From Sporothrix humicola (lineage: Eukaryota; Ascomycota; Sordariomycetes; Ophiostomatales; Ophiostomataceae): 64,000 bases of DNA. Positions 45,901 to 56,242 of this stretch are shown here, one piece after another. The DNA is taken from the NCBI GenBank assembly GCA_021396245.1, contig WNYE01000080.1, positions 1 through 64,000 of the forward strand. The letters are read 5' to 3'. Made by a program: the position numbers and the translations under genes. The notes under the pieces are model-generated. The model was given only the letters and a program-made list of their open reading frames with translations, was not told the DNA's origin and did not search any database. Positions within the stretch are counted from its first letter, which is position 1, and every line of letters starts with the position of its first letter.

Positions 45901-46074
45901 AGCGACGTACTGGCCGACCCCAAGGGCGAGCCGAACTTCCAGGACAACATGGAGAGTTTCTGGTTTGCCGAGACGCTCAAGTACTTTTACCTCTTGTTCA
46001 CTACGCCCGATGTTATCAGCCTGGACGACTATGTCCTGAACACCGAGGCACACCCCTTCAAGCGGCCGACATGA
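42961..46074 (+). CDS. GH47 alpha-1,2-mannosidase (class I), type II membrane protein
   Basis: Trims alpha-1,2-linked mannose from N-glycans in the ER or Golgi. Exons 42961-44826 and 44890-46074 give 1016 aa, about twice the size of a minimal GH47 enzyme. Residues ~10-27 form a membrane anchor after a short basic tail; a Ser/Gly/Pro-rich stem runs to ~180. The catalytic (alpha/alpha)7 barrel begins around 230 (SEMEHAWSGYRTYAWTHDELKPVS) and includes WAASLVDALDTLWIM, FETIIRYLGGLIAAYD, THLTCFLGGMFAMGG, YILRPEAIESVWYMYRIT, DNMESFWFAETLKYFYLLF and the final YVLNTEAHPF, whose Thr ligates calcium. Two long inserts interrupt the barrel: a low-complexity one (~455-595), and a charged coiled-coil-like one after YEDNMKEWTIKKDE (~755-875). 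N-glycan processing in ER quality control is a plausible role. Confidence 0.93.
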
Positions 46075-47539
46075 GATACCCCATGGTGGGAGAGTAGAGC
46101 GATGGACGAGTCGTCTGTCGAGAGGAAGAAAAATGTGGAGTGAAAAATTACCCTAAAGAGCGATCATCGATACCTTGCTGTATTTTCTTTTTTTTATCTT
46201 GTTTGGATTGTGCTTTCATTATTACTGTTTGGCGGGTATTTTCCTTGGTTATCATACACCGCTATTATTATTATCATCCGGCGTCAGAGTACATCTTCTT
46301 TTTGGTTAAATTTTACAACCTGGTTACTATCCTAAATTCTTTCCGCTGAAAATCAACGATGTTAAATGATTAAAGGCAAGTTTCGCCCGAATAATGCTTT
46401 TGTTTTCTGGAGATATATTAGATCAGGTCCTGAATCAAACGGGGTTTCTGCGTTTCTGCGTTTCTGCAACATTATTTTGTTTTGATTATGAAAGGATTTG
46501 TTCAATTTACTTTTTTTTTATAAAAAAATCAATAAATATAAAAATGAAAAATAAAAAAACGAGAACTAATCACCATGAAATGAAAATGCCTCTAAAAGAA
46601 AAAAAAACCATATTCAAGATTTAATAGTCTCACATACTCGTCCCTAGAGACGATATACAAACCACTGGCTGGAGTAACCGACAGTTATGTTGTTGCCATT
46701 GTCGACTGGGTTACAACGCATTAAACTCTAAATAAGTTATGATGCAACAAACCATAATACCAGTGCTATTACCCGCAAAGATCAACACACAGAAAGGGGC
46801 ATCACTGTTCATGGTAAAAGTAAACATTAAGAGGTGTTGAATGTGTTGTATTCCTATCTGAATCGTTGTCCCTCCTTGGAGAGTTGATTTCCCTCCATCT
46901 CAGCCCATGATGCATTTTTCATTGCGAACTATTTCCACCTCTATCTTGCCTTATACCACACCACATATTAACCTGCTATTCACTCTGCAATATGACATAT
47001 GTGGAAAACAGAAAAAAAACGCTCTTATTCGTGCAAACGCCAAAGTAAAACAAAACAGAAACGGGGATGTCCGTAGCAAAAATAGACAAAGACAAAATTA
47101 AACAAAACAAAATGGTAAACCCCAAAATCCCATTGTCTATATACATACAAGTTGCCGTGTTGATGATATCAAATTTGGTGTCGCGTGGTAGATCGATGAA
47201 GCCCACAGGGCTGTGGTGATCGCCCCCAGTATACTGACGATTGCGAGAAATACCATCATAGAGATCAAGACTTTCATAGTCTCGCTACCCCCGGTCATTT
47301 CTCATCGCAGAACTGTTGTCGATTGGCGTTGGCGTGTAGTGTCATGGTCGTCATGGTCGTTATCGAGCGTGCCAGCATCCAGCTGTCCCGTTGTTGGTGT
47401 TGCTATAATACGGTGCCGTAAACCGTGAATCAGGGTGTGTCGATTTGGATCGTTGTGTCGTCATTCTTTATTTTTTCTTGCTCCATACCATCGGAGCGCA
47501 TGCGAATACATCGTACTTTCATTCAGCTACCGCACCTCT
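46075..47539. other. AT-rich convergent intergenic region
   Basis: 1.46 kb between converging genes, AT-rich especially at 46,460-46,620. It includes a short TTTCTGCG triplication at 46444-46467. No gene or structured element is supported. Confidence 0.5.
46444..46467. repeat. Three-unit TTTCTGCG repeat
   Basis: Three direct 8-bp units, the last slightly altered, in 3' flanking DNA. Confidence 0.8.
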
Positions 47540-48547
47540 TCAGTCCGCCAGCTGATTCAGTACTCTGATACTCAGGATCATAACCAGGAGACCGATGGTT
47601 ACAACGATAAGGAGGGCGAACGAGAACCAGCCCATTGCTATCGCGCTGGTACCGACACCCGACTTGACGCTGCCGTTACCCAGGTCCTGGGCAATGATGC
47701 TAGCAGCCACCGAGGCGGTGTGCTGCCACAGCACAGACACGAGAACGAAAATTGACGCCACGAAGATAATGGCGAGCGAAATCTGTGACACGAAACGGGA
47801 CGGGAAAGGCTTCACCTCGCGCTCGGAGCCCTCGCTGTCCTCCTCCTCGTGCCAACCTGGGAAAGTGGCCAGAAGGAGAAGGCAGATAAAAGCGAAGATG
47901 ATTGCGATGATTCTGTAGGCTTGTTAGAAATATGATACAAACAAAGATAAAAGGAAGGCAGCGAAAAGAACTTACATCAAGTATGGGAAGACAATCATGT
48001 CCTTGAACTGACTGGCGAGCCAGATTAGGTTAAGCGGGTCCTGCTCGACGCTGACCTCGTTGGCCAGGGCTGTTGCGTTGTTCGAGCACAGCCAAGAGCC
48101 GCCGTCGGGGTTGACGCAGATGCCAAAGTAGCCGACACGGGCCTGCATGTGGGCAGGGCCCACGATGTTGCTAATGGCAGTGTTGACATTGTAGTCGACC
48201 TGGGCCGTGCTCGGTACGGCGGTGTAGTGTTCGTAGTAAAGCGACAGCAAAAAGATGCCGGGAATAAGGGGGCTCGATGATGAACAGCCCGCGAGAAGTA
48301 GAGCTGGGTTTCAGATGTTAGCTGGTGGTTGCGTTTAAGAAAATGAAAGGGTCGCAGTAAAAAACGTACATAATAAGATGATTGCCACAGCAATCAGGAT
48401 CATCAACACATGGTGGTAACCGAGGAAGGGTATGTAACCTGTGCTTGTTAGTGAATTTGCTCACAAACGCCTGTCCTGCTAGAAATAACGGGACGATGGG
48501 AATCACTTACGGTACCACCCAACTTGGACAACGCCGCCTGACGGCAT
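47540..48547 (-). CDS. fig1: Fig1-family membrane protein (calcium influx / mating)
   Basis: Claudin-like four-helix membrane protein of the Fig1 family. In yeast Fig1 is part of the low-affinity calcium uptake system used during mating and cell fusion; homologues in filamentous fungi affect hyphal fusion and sexual development. Exons 48547-48511, 48438-48370, 48303-47976 and 47912-47540 give 268 aa (yeast 298). A first hydrophobic helix (VLMILIAVAIILLSLLLAG) follows a short N-terminus. The extracellular loop contains GYFGICVNPDGGSWLC, the GxxGxC...C signature. Three more helices follow (IIAIIFAFICLLLLATF; ISLAIIFVASIFVLVSVL; GWFSFALLIVVTIGLLVMIL). The two small first exons were set by splice sites and frame. 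No regulatory motif was identified. Confidence 0.88.
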
Positions 48548-50429
48548 GGCGACACGGATGCTGCGCTGGAGTGCGCGCGCCGCCTTTGAACGGTGGTATT
48601 AAGGGTGACTGTCCACCCAGATAGCCGCGCTGCGCTCAATGACAAGATTGTCTTTGAGAAGGGCCTCGTAGGGAATGTTTGTAGAGTCGAGGTGCGCGTG
48701 CGCACGAGAGGAATGCGACCGATCGATCAGACTTTTGGTGGAATGGCCCCTTTGTGCAAAGATGTCTTGCGTTTCGGCTCGTCTCGCTCGACAGGAATGT
48801 ACGCCAACGGTTTTTGGCGATCGTGCAGAACAGACCTGGAGAATTGAACGTCGTTTGTAAAGAACACCAAGAGCAATCAGCGAGAAAGAAATGGGAGAGA
48901 GGGAGAAAGAGAAGAAAGAAGCGAATTCGCTTGAGACTTAGAAATCACGATTTAGAGTATCCTCTTTTCGTCAAAACAAAAGATCGGGTATGTTTGTCCT
49001 TGGGAATCTTTTGTTTGAGAAGGCAGAAGAGAGAGTAGACCGAAAAGACGAGAGATCGAAGATAGAGAGAGCGAGAGGAGTAGAAGAAGAGAAAACAAGG
49101 TCAAAGTCGGAGGCGGAAAAGAAAGACAAAAGGAGTGAATTGGTGACCTGCTGTCGATTAGTTGAGGTTGGGGAATGTGAATATGTGCAACTCGATTTCA
49201 AGTTGGCGATGGTTGGTATGTTCGAAGTTGTTTGTTTGGAGATGGTGTGAAGGAGAAAGAAAAGACGAGAAACGAGAAAAGGAGGAGAGAAAAGGGAAAT
49301 GGAATGCAAGAAGGAAAAAAGAGGAGACTGGGTGTGTAGGCGATGAAAAGAAGGGGAAGTTGCGCATGTGGGTGTCTTCGCTGCTCTGACTTTTCTGGTG
49401 GAAGGGAATTGGAAACCTTGTCACTTGGGAGCGTGGTTGCTATGTAAAGTGTACCTGTGACGGAAGTACCGATCTGGTCGCCTAGCCGTCGCTTGCGTGA
49501 AAACTTATGAGGAAGGGGCATTCGTTTCGTCTCTTTTCACTGTCTGCCATACAAAAATGGCAGGAGCAAGGGGCGTACAGGTGGCGGTTGCCGTGATGTC
49601 AACAATTGCCTGGGGGCTGGTGCGTTGGCTGGGAAACACTACCTTTTGCAGGGCGAAATTTGCGTGTAAGACAGAAAAGGGCCTGGCGTGGGGTGTGGCC
49701 GGCGCCCGTGTTCTAGCCCCACCTTCCTGGGTAGCTTGGCTGAGAGCTTTTGTTAGCGCATTTGCTCCTGCCATTTTGCACCAAAAATACCCCTGTTCCA
49801 CTGCTGCGGCAACAGGCAGGAGCCAAGCAGCAGCCAAGCAAGGAAATCCAGCGAAATGGAGGACATCGTCGCTTCACGAAATAACACAAAAGCAGGGCTC
49901 TTTCGTCGCCCATTTTTCTCTATTTGAGAGGCCGGTGATACCTGCTTTCAGAATGACGGCCGCTTTAGTCGCCACCGAAATGTCTTCTGGGCGCTGAAAA
50001 CAAAATGACAGGCATTATTTCCAGCATAAGAGGCAGGGGCTCTCCATTACACCTGCCTTTGTAGTTGCACCCAGCAACCAAAACACCACCTCTTCTAAAG
50101 CCACTTTCACGAAACATCAAGATCCTGTCAGGAAACGGGGAACTCGGATATTTGACTGTTGCGGGAAGGAACCTTTTTGAAGATTGCGAGGAGATGTTCC
50201 TGCATGGATATCTGATGCAACTTGGATGTCGTATGAAACTGTCGCCATTTCGAGTCTTGGCAATCTGCAAATAAAGTACGACATATGCATTTAAATGCTC
50301 GATACCCACACATCATCTTGAGCTCCAATTTACTATGCTATTTTTATGACAGGTATTACTCCGTATGTTGATGATGCAAGATCGGCACGTGGGATCTCAG
50401 TATCTCTTTATGAGCAGTTGACTTTCTGT
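48548..50429. other. Intergenic, fig1 upstream region
   Basis: About 1.9 kb. The part next to fig1 (48,850-49,380) is purine-rich on the plus strand, i.e. a C/T-rich leader for the minus-strand gene. Open frames here have no family features. Nothing else is identified. Confidence 0.45.
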
Positions 50430-50669
50430 TCACTGTTCACTACGACTCCCGAAAATTGAGAGATCCATTTGAGGCATGCTGTTCTCTTCGATATATTTTA
50501 ACGTGTCTTCAATTTCGTTAATTGTTTGCCTGATATGATGTATGCCGTCCCAATCATATAGTGCACTGTTTGTGCACCAGTACAAAATCAAGCCAGTCCC
50601 CGTTGAAAATATTTGCTCAGGTTCAAAACGTATCCTATCCAAAAATCCCATTACATCATTAAGCGTCAT
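50430..50669 (-). CDS. Small orphan open frame directly behind sld2
   Basis: I do not recognise this 79-codon frame. It starts with ATG 21 nt after the sld2 stop codon and is in the same frame, so reading through the sld2 TAA would append seven plus 79 residues. The sequence looks protein-like (helical C-terminal half, ITINEIEDTLKYIEEN-like), yet its codons favour A/T in third position, unlike every other gene here. It could be a recently formed orphan gene, a remnant of something inserted, a C-terminal extension reached by readthrough or intron removal, or simply a chance frame in sld2's 3' untranslated region. Without an obvious promoter of its own I rate it low. Confidence 0.3.
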   Translation of the reverse strand: MTLNDVMGFLDRIRFEPEQIFSTGTGLILYWCTNSALYDWDGIHHIRQTINEIEDTLKYIEENSMPQMDLSIFGSRSEQ

Positions 50670-50690
50670 ATAATGTTCTCTTCCTCGACT

Positions 50691-52645
50691 TTACCGCTTC
50701 CGACGGAAACGGCTGTTGAACCCAGGCCCGCCCTTGGAGCCGTGGTTGCGCAGCTTCAGACGCTTGAAGTTGGCGTGGGCCAGCTCGTTGACCTTGCGGA
50801 CGGCCTTCTTGACGGGACCGTCTGACGCTTTGCCGGCCGTCTTCTTGTCGGCTATGGCCTTCTTTGTTGTCTTCGCCTTGCCGGAACCGTCCTCGGCGTC
50901 TGAACCAAATTCGGAACCAGAAAGCGGAGCCAGACTGTCGCCTTCTCCTTGTCCCCCATCCTCGTTGTCGCTCGCGTCTTCGGCCATGGCACCGGGAGCA
51001 GGGCGTTTTGTACGGGTCGGGCGGATGTTGAGGCGGCGGGTGGTGCGTTTCTGCCCCTTTTTCTTGTAGACACGCAGGGGCTGTCCGTCGCGGCCGACCT
51101 GCTCTTCGGGCTCGCTGTCGTAGAGGCCCTCGTCGTCGAAGCCGCCCAGGAGACGAGTTCCGCCGGTCTCTGTGTCTGGTCCGATCATTTGCTGGTACTT
51201 TTCGAGTTCCTCCAATTCTTGTTCATGTAGCTGCTGGAGCTGGCTGTCCTCAACCTCAACGCCTTCTCCAAGGCTTGCATGAGCGTTCGTCGTGTTTGAT
51301 GCTGCAGGTGGTTGTGCTGCTGCTGGTGCTGTGCTCTTCGGCTTCGGTTTAGGTTTCGACATCGGTGGCGGCGCATTCGTATCCACACCGTTCTCAAGCT
51401 CACGCAGCATGTCGAGCTGCTCATCTAGCTGCTCGTCCTCGGCCTTGCGCAGACTGGCCAGGACACTGCTTAGGCCGCGCACAAGTGGTTTCCGTGGCAA
51501 ACGCAGCTTGTTAGGTGGCGACATGAACTCGCCGTTCTCGTCGACAGGCGGCAGGGCTGAGGATGTCCGGCGCAGGAACGCAGGCGTAGCAAACGGTTGC
51601 TGAGCGCTGTTATCGCCACTGCCTTTGGAAGGCGTCGTCAAGAGCTGCTGTGTCATGTAGTTCTGGTTATCGTTGGTGCGCTGCTTCAGTGGCGTCGTGC
51701 CCAGAGCACCGCTGCCGTCTCGTGTGCTTGCCCCAGTCCCGAATACTGAGGGCATATCCCCTCCGCCTGCAGTAAAATGGTTGAGTAGGTTTCGCCGACC
51801 AGAGGACATGGGTGTCCGGCCCAAGCGGCGGGCGTTCAAAGTACTATCTTCTTCTTCGTCGTCGCTCTTGTAGTGGTCGATGTTGAGAGTTTGTTTCCGT
51901 GGGGTTGCACCCAGCAATACTGTGGAGGCCGGTACTGCCAATTGTCCTTGTCCTTGCCCTTGTGCTGCTGCCTCTGCTTCTGCCGCAGTTCGTTTTGAAG
52001 GTGTTGCCGCCACGGCGCTCCGCTTCTTCCGCTTCTCCTCTTCCTCGTTCAGGACATCGAAGAGACCAAGTACGCGGCCGTCGCGCTGTGGTGTTGGACC
52101 GATGGAGGTAGGTACGACAGGGCTGAACAGTTTGCGTGAGATTGAGGGTGTTATATTGAGATGGGCGTCAAGGTAGCCAGCACCGCCCTGTGTCGGCGTT
52201 GCGGCGGGTGCTCGGGACGGCGTTGCTCGTGTGATCGTGGCGCGCATGCGTTTTGACGGGGTTTGCATGTGCTGTGTTGAGTCTGTGGTGTCGGCGGTTG
52301 CTGCCGCTGTTGTTGACGGTTGGCTCGAATATTTCCGTTTCCGCTGCGCCTCATCTTTCTTCGCATTTGATTTTGCTGGGGCCTTGCCGGAGAGGACGGC
52401 TCGTGTGTGGTTGTAGGCCTTGTACTTTTTGGCTGTGTGGGTTAGCAAACGACATGACAAGAACACGGGTAGCTGCGTGTTTTCTCCAAGGTAAACCAAC
52501 CAATCTCGGGGTTCCGGGAGATGTCTTCACGGGCCGGTTTTGCACCGCCGTGCTCGCGTGCCCAAGTTGTTTCCCATGTTTTGAGGGCCAGGCGTAGTTG
52601 TTGCGACTCGGCCTCGTAGGCTGCTCGCTCTGCCGCGTCGAGCAT
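50691..52645 (-). CDS. sld2: DNA replication regulator Sld2 (Drc1)
   Basis: Initiation factor which, once phosphorylated by CDK, binds Dpb11 and helps assemble the Cdc45-MCM-GINS helicase. Exons 52645-52501 and 52432-50691 give 628 aa (yeast 453). The N-terminal RecQL4/Sld2 homology block is diagnostic: LKTWETTWAREHGGAKPAREDI, then NPEIAKKYKAYNHTRAVLSG; the intron splits the Ala codon in PEIAKK. The middle is low complexity with many S/T-P sites (TPSKR, SPVVP, GPTPQR, TTPSK), plausible CDK targets. The C-terminal part holds the basic RRLNIRPTRTKRP segment and ends in KLRNHGSKGGPGFNSRFRRKR-like residues, a basic tail. The ATG at 52645 (MLDAAER) is favoured; the frame stays open upstream but adds no conserved residues. 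An ACGCGT box lies 204 bp upstream. Confidence 0.88.
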
Positions 52646-52848
52646 CGTGGTGAGGGATTCGAGTGTCGTATGTGATATGAGAAAAAGTGTCTTCGCGGTA
52701 TGGGTGTAAGAGAAGGACAAACGAAAAGAAGCGGGACTTTGCTTGAATATTTTGGTATGTGCAAAAACCGGAGCAAGAATTGTAGAATTGCAGAATTCAA
52801 GATTGGTAAGAACGACCTGGATATCGAAGAAAGAGCCAACGACAATTA

Positions 52849-52854
52849 ACGCGT
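52849..52854. promoter_or_regulatory. MCB-like ACGCGT box upstream of sld2
   Basis: A single perfect ACGCGT 204-209 bp upstream of the sld2 ATG. A G1/S (MBF) role is inferred from sequence and gene function. Confidence 0.5.
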
Positions 52855-54496
52855 AAAGAGGCCAAGCAGCACCAGCAATGACGCGCTTTCTGGGGTGGGG
52901 CCCGCGTTGGTGTTTTCAATGCGCGTCTTGAAGGCGATTTCTAGTGGGCGGCCTGGCGCAATACGCTAAACCCGCCGAATCTACGTTGAATCACAGGGGA
53001 TTTCCTGGTCAATGCACCTTTTGCCAACGGGTCAGCCAACTACCTACCAGCTATAAATTGTCGCTATTCGCCCCGGAGACTGATCAATTATTTTAGTTCA
53101 TTCGGCCGCTAAAAAGTGGCGTGCAATTAGCGCCAACGCCAGGGCGGCTGTCACCGATTTATGCCCTAAAGATCGGCATCGGACACACTTGTCATTTTGA
53201 TATGTGTTTACGACCACCCTTTTGTCTCTGATCAACCTTACGGCTTTCTCTTGACATGTAATTACTGCCTACGGGCGCCTAGCAAAGCTGTCATTTCTTG
53301 TAAGGAAAGGGGAAAAAAGTGAGAAGTAAATAGCTTATGGGATTTATGTGATGGCCATAGCTAAGTAGATTTCGATAATGGTTCTTAAAGAACAGACTTG
53401 TAGTCGTATAAATACTTCATCAAGCTGGAAGCCGGGCCATAATATGCCTAGAGAGTGAGCATTTGTGACTTGAAATTTTTCTGGAAGAGCAGATAGAAAG
53501 GGCCACGAGAGAGTTCAAATAGGGAAGCAGGATCAATAACCGAATCCCAAGTTGTGAGTCGATGACGATCTGGTGGTTCAATATTGTTTAGTTGTTCGTT
53601 TTCTGGTCCTCGCCGGTCAACTGTTCGAGTCTTCATCTTAGACTTGGTGATAGTTATGATACTATTAATGAGAGAGTCATACGCAAGGCTGATTTATCAA
53701 GAGTTCGTAGGTGTTTCCCAAGCTTGACTTTGACTGCTGCGGAATACGGCAGACCGATCATCAAAGCTCGAGCCGAAATGCATCGGCTGATACTCCATAG
53801 TTGGGAACAAACAAAAGATGGCCATTCATGGCCACATCCAGACACATTTTTAACTCAGCTCGAATGTTGGTCGAGGGAAATCACAGGGTCGGCGTGCCAC
53901 CAAAACTTTGACGCTGGGTCTCTTTAAACAACAATGAGCATCAGTGATGGCCGTTGAAGATGAGCATGCCGACCTTGGAATCACATTTCCTGGCCGTGAC
54001 AACAGCCTCTTTGTATTTAATGCGGCTGGCGAGTCCCCGAGATACACTGCACATCTCAACGCCAAGCTTTCGGCGGGCAGCGATCTCGGGGCGAAGTCGA
54101 GTATCGACCAAGAAAATGCCTTCGAACAGTTCAGTTGGGCTTAGGTGGACTGAGATGGACTTGTACCCAGCAGCGCATCAACCACAAGTTCTCAGGCTGT
54201 AAGTTCTAACGATGCGTCGTGGATATGGCCAGCATTGTTCATCCAGAGACACTTGTCGTCTGGTATGCATCGGTCGATCTTTGAGGCTGGGTGCTGCCGA
54301 CGTAATCGATATGATGGGAGCAGGGACAAGGGCACGTGTTGGCTGAGATGTGAGTTTGCTTGGGCTTTTGCTCTGTATGTCTACCTGATGACGATGACAG
54401 CAACCTGGTTGGGACTCGCTGCCTCCTGAGGCATTCGTCGATCCGACGATCCGTCCGCGCTTCTCAAACCTGAGGAAGTATGTCAGGGGGTGGTTA

Positions 54497-54520
54497 TGCG
54501 CTGATGCGCTGATGCGCTGG
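54497..54520. repeat. Triplicated TGCGCTGA 8-mer
   Basis: Three tandem TGCGCTGA-type units in non-coding DNA. Confidence 0.8.
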
Positions 54521-56242
54521 AGGAGAGGATGGGAGTTTGGATGGGAGGAACAAAAAGTGGTTTTGCAGCGAATCGCATCTGCTTCTCTACCTTCGGGAGT
54601 GGAGTGGCATTGGCATCTGACACGATGCGAACGGTACCATTGCCAAACCACAACCATAACCCATGAGATATAAGTGAAAAGGCGGTGATAAATGGAGGAG
54701 GCGTTGTGGAATAATATTGAAGTAGAATAAAACAATGAATATGACAAAGACTCTGGAAAAGAAAAACCACCAATCGACAACCGGGCACGGTTCAGCTGTC
54801 ATCGACTAGTCGCGATTTCGCTGCCGGAGGGCATGGGAAAGTGAAATAGAATGTGAAGCGAAGGAGAAGATATGGAGAAAGGGAGCAGAGAGAAAGGAGT
54901 GTGTTGCAATGAGAGGGTCCAACACATGGGGATGTCTCTTCAACACATTCTTCAGGAACGGAAGGCTCCGTACGATGAAAAGGAAAGAGCTGGCAGGCAA
55001 CTTGCTAACTTGATGTTTCTGACCCTGGTCATTTTTCACAGTCTGGGTCGTTCTTGCCCTGTCTCTTTTCACTTCACCACATGTGCTCCTTCCTCAACAC
55101 AGACCAGGGTTCTCTGGAACGTCTCGATTGTCGCGACCCCTTTTTTTCCGATTTTATTTCCTATTTATTTTTATTTTGACAGGCCTGGCCACGGAGCCTC
55201 CCATGCACAAAGAAAGCATCGCCCAGCCAGCAGGGTTGGAGCAGGGTTGCATTTCTCGCCCAATACAGATTAGTAGCTGGGAGGGTCCGACAGTCTGGAG
55301 CACAGCATGTCGAGGAAGGTGCGTCAGGACTCTAAGCGATGCATTTGGGGAAGGAGTCGACGTCGACAGTTTCACACATCTGGCGCTTCGTGACGACGTC
55401 TCTTTTTCTCTCTCACATTATGGCATTCTGCGCATTTCAGACAGTTAACGCCAGCGCGACTCACTACCCCGGCATCCTGGCTTGTGGAGAGTGCGCCAGA
55501 ACATCTGATGTTGGCAGCGCCCGGAAACAGGGCCCGCATTGACGGCGACGATTCCTGGTTGCTGAATAAAGTATTGTGTAAAGGCAAAAGCGAGGACACT
55601 CTGGGAGCCCATGGGCCAGGCCTGATCTCTGCCATGGTGAGAGGATGATCTGAGGCTGTGACACTCAAGACGGGCCCTCTTGGATCCGTTTCTCGCGACC
55701 CAGGATGACGACCAGGAGAGGGGCCAGGAGATGCACCAGGAGACAGAAGAGACGAAACCCTGGTTGATGGATCTGTTCTGTCCTGCTGTGTTCACCCCGT
55801 CTGTCTCCTCTCCCCTGCCCGCTGTCAGCAAGATTGTTCAGACGATGTCGCCGGCCTGCTGTCGTTGTTCCGCCAAGCCTGTTTGGCGATGGACGATGGA
55901 CGCATTCGACGATCTACTTAAGACCTGATCACCGCTCGCTTTCGTCTGTTGTCTCTCTCTTCCTTTTCTTTTTCCTCATCACGCTCACAATCTTTTCCAA
56001 CGTGTCCAACTTCAGTCTTTCTCTGTTCTTTCTTTTTCTTCAACAGGTTCTGCGAACCGTTTTCTTTCTTTTTCACTCATTGAAACCAACTCTTGCAACC
56101 AAATTCCCGGCCGGTCCTCTTTTTCAACCACTTCGCTTCGTTCCTTGACGTCCCGAGCTCGCTCTCACCACATTCCATATCTCTTCTCATACTTTCTTGT
56201 GTATATCGTATATCTTATCACACTTTTTCCCTTTCCGACAAA

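Larger units (their letters stand above)
52646..56242. other. Intergenic between sld2 and the Ala-rich secreted protein gene
   Basis: 3.6 kb. The sld2 promoter side contains ACGCGT at 52849-52854. A minus-strand frame around 54,160-53,945 is open for about 70 codons but lacks a start, and may be a gene relic. A triplicated 8-mer lies at 54497-54520. From about 55,930 the plus strand is C/T-rich, the expected leader of the next gene. No firm gene is called. Confidence 0.45.

Noticed and set aside
49497..49997. 166-codon plus-strand frame upstream of fig1
   Set aside because: No recognisable features, and another frame opposite it is equally open.
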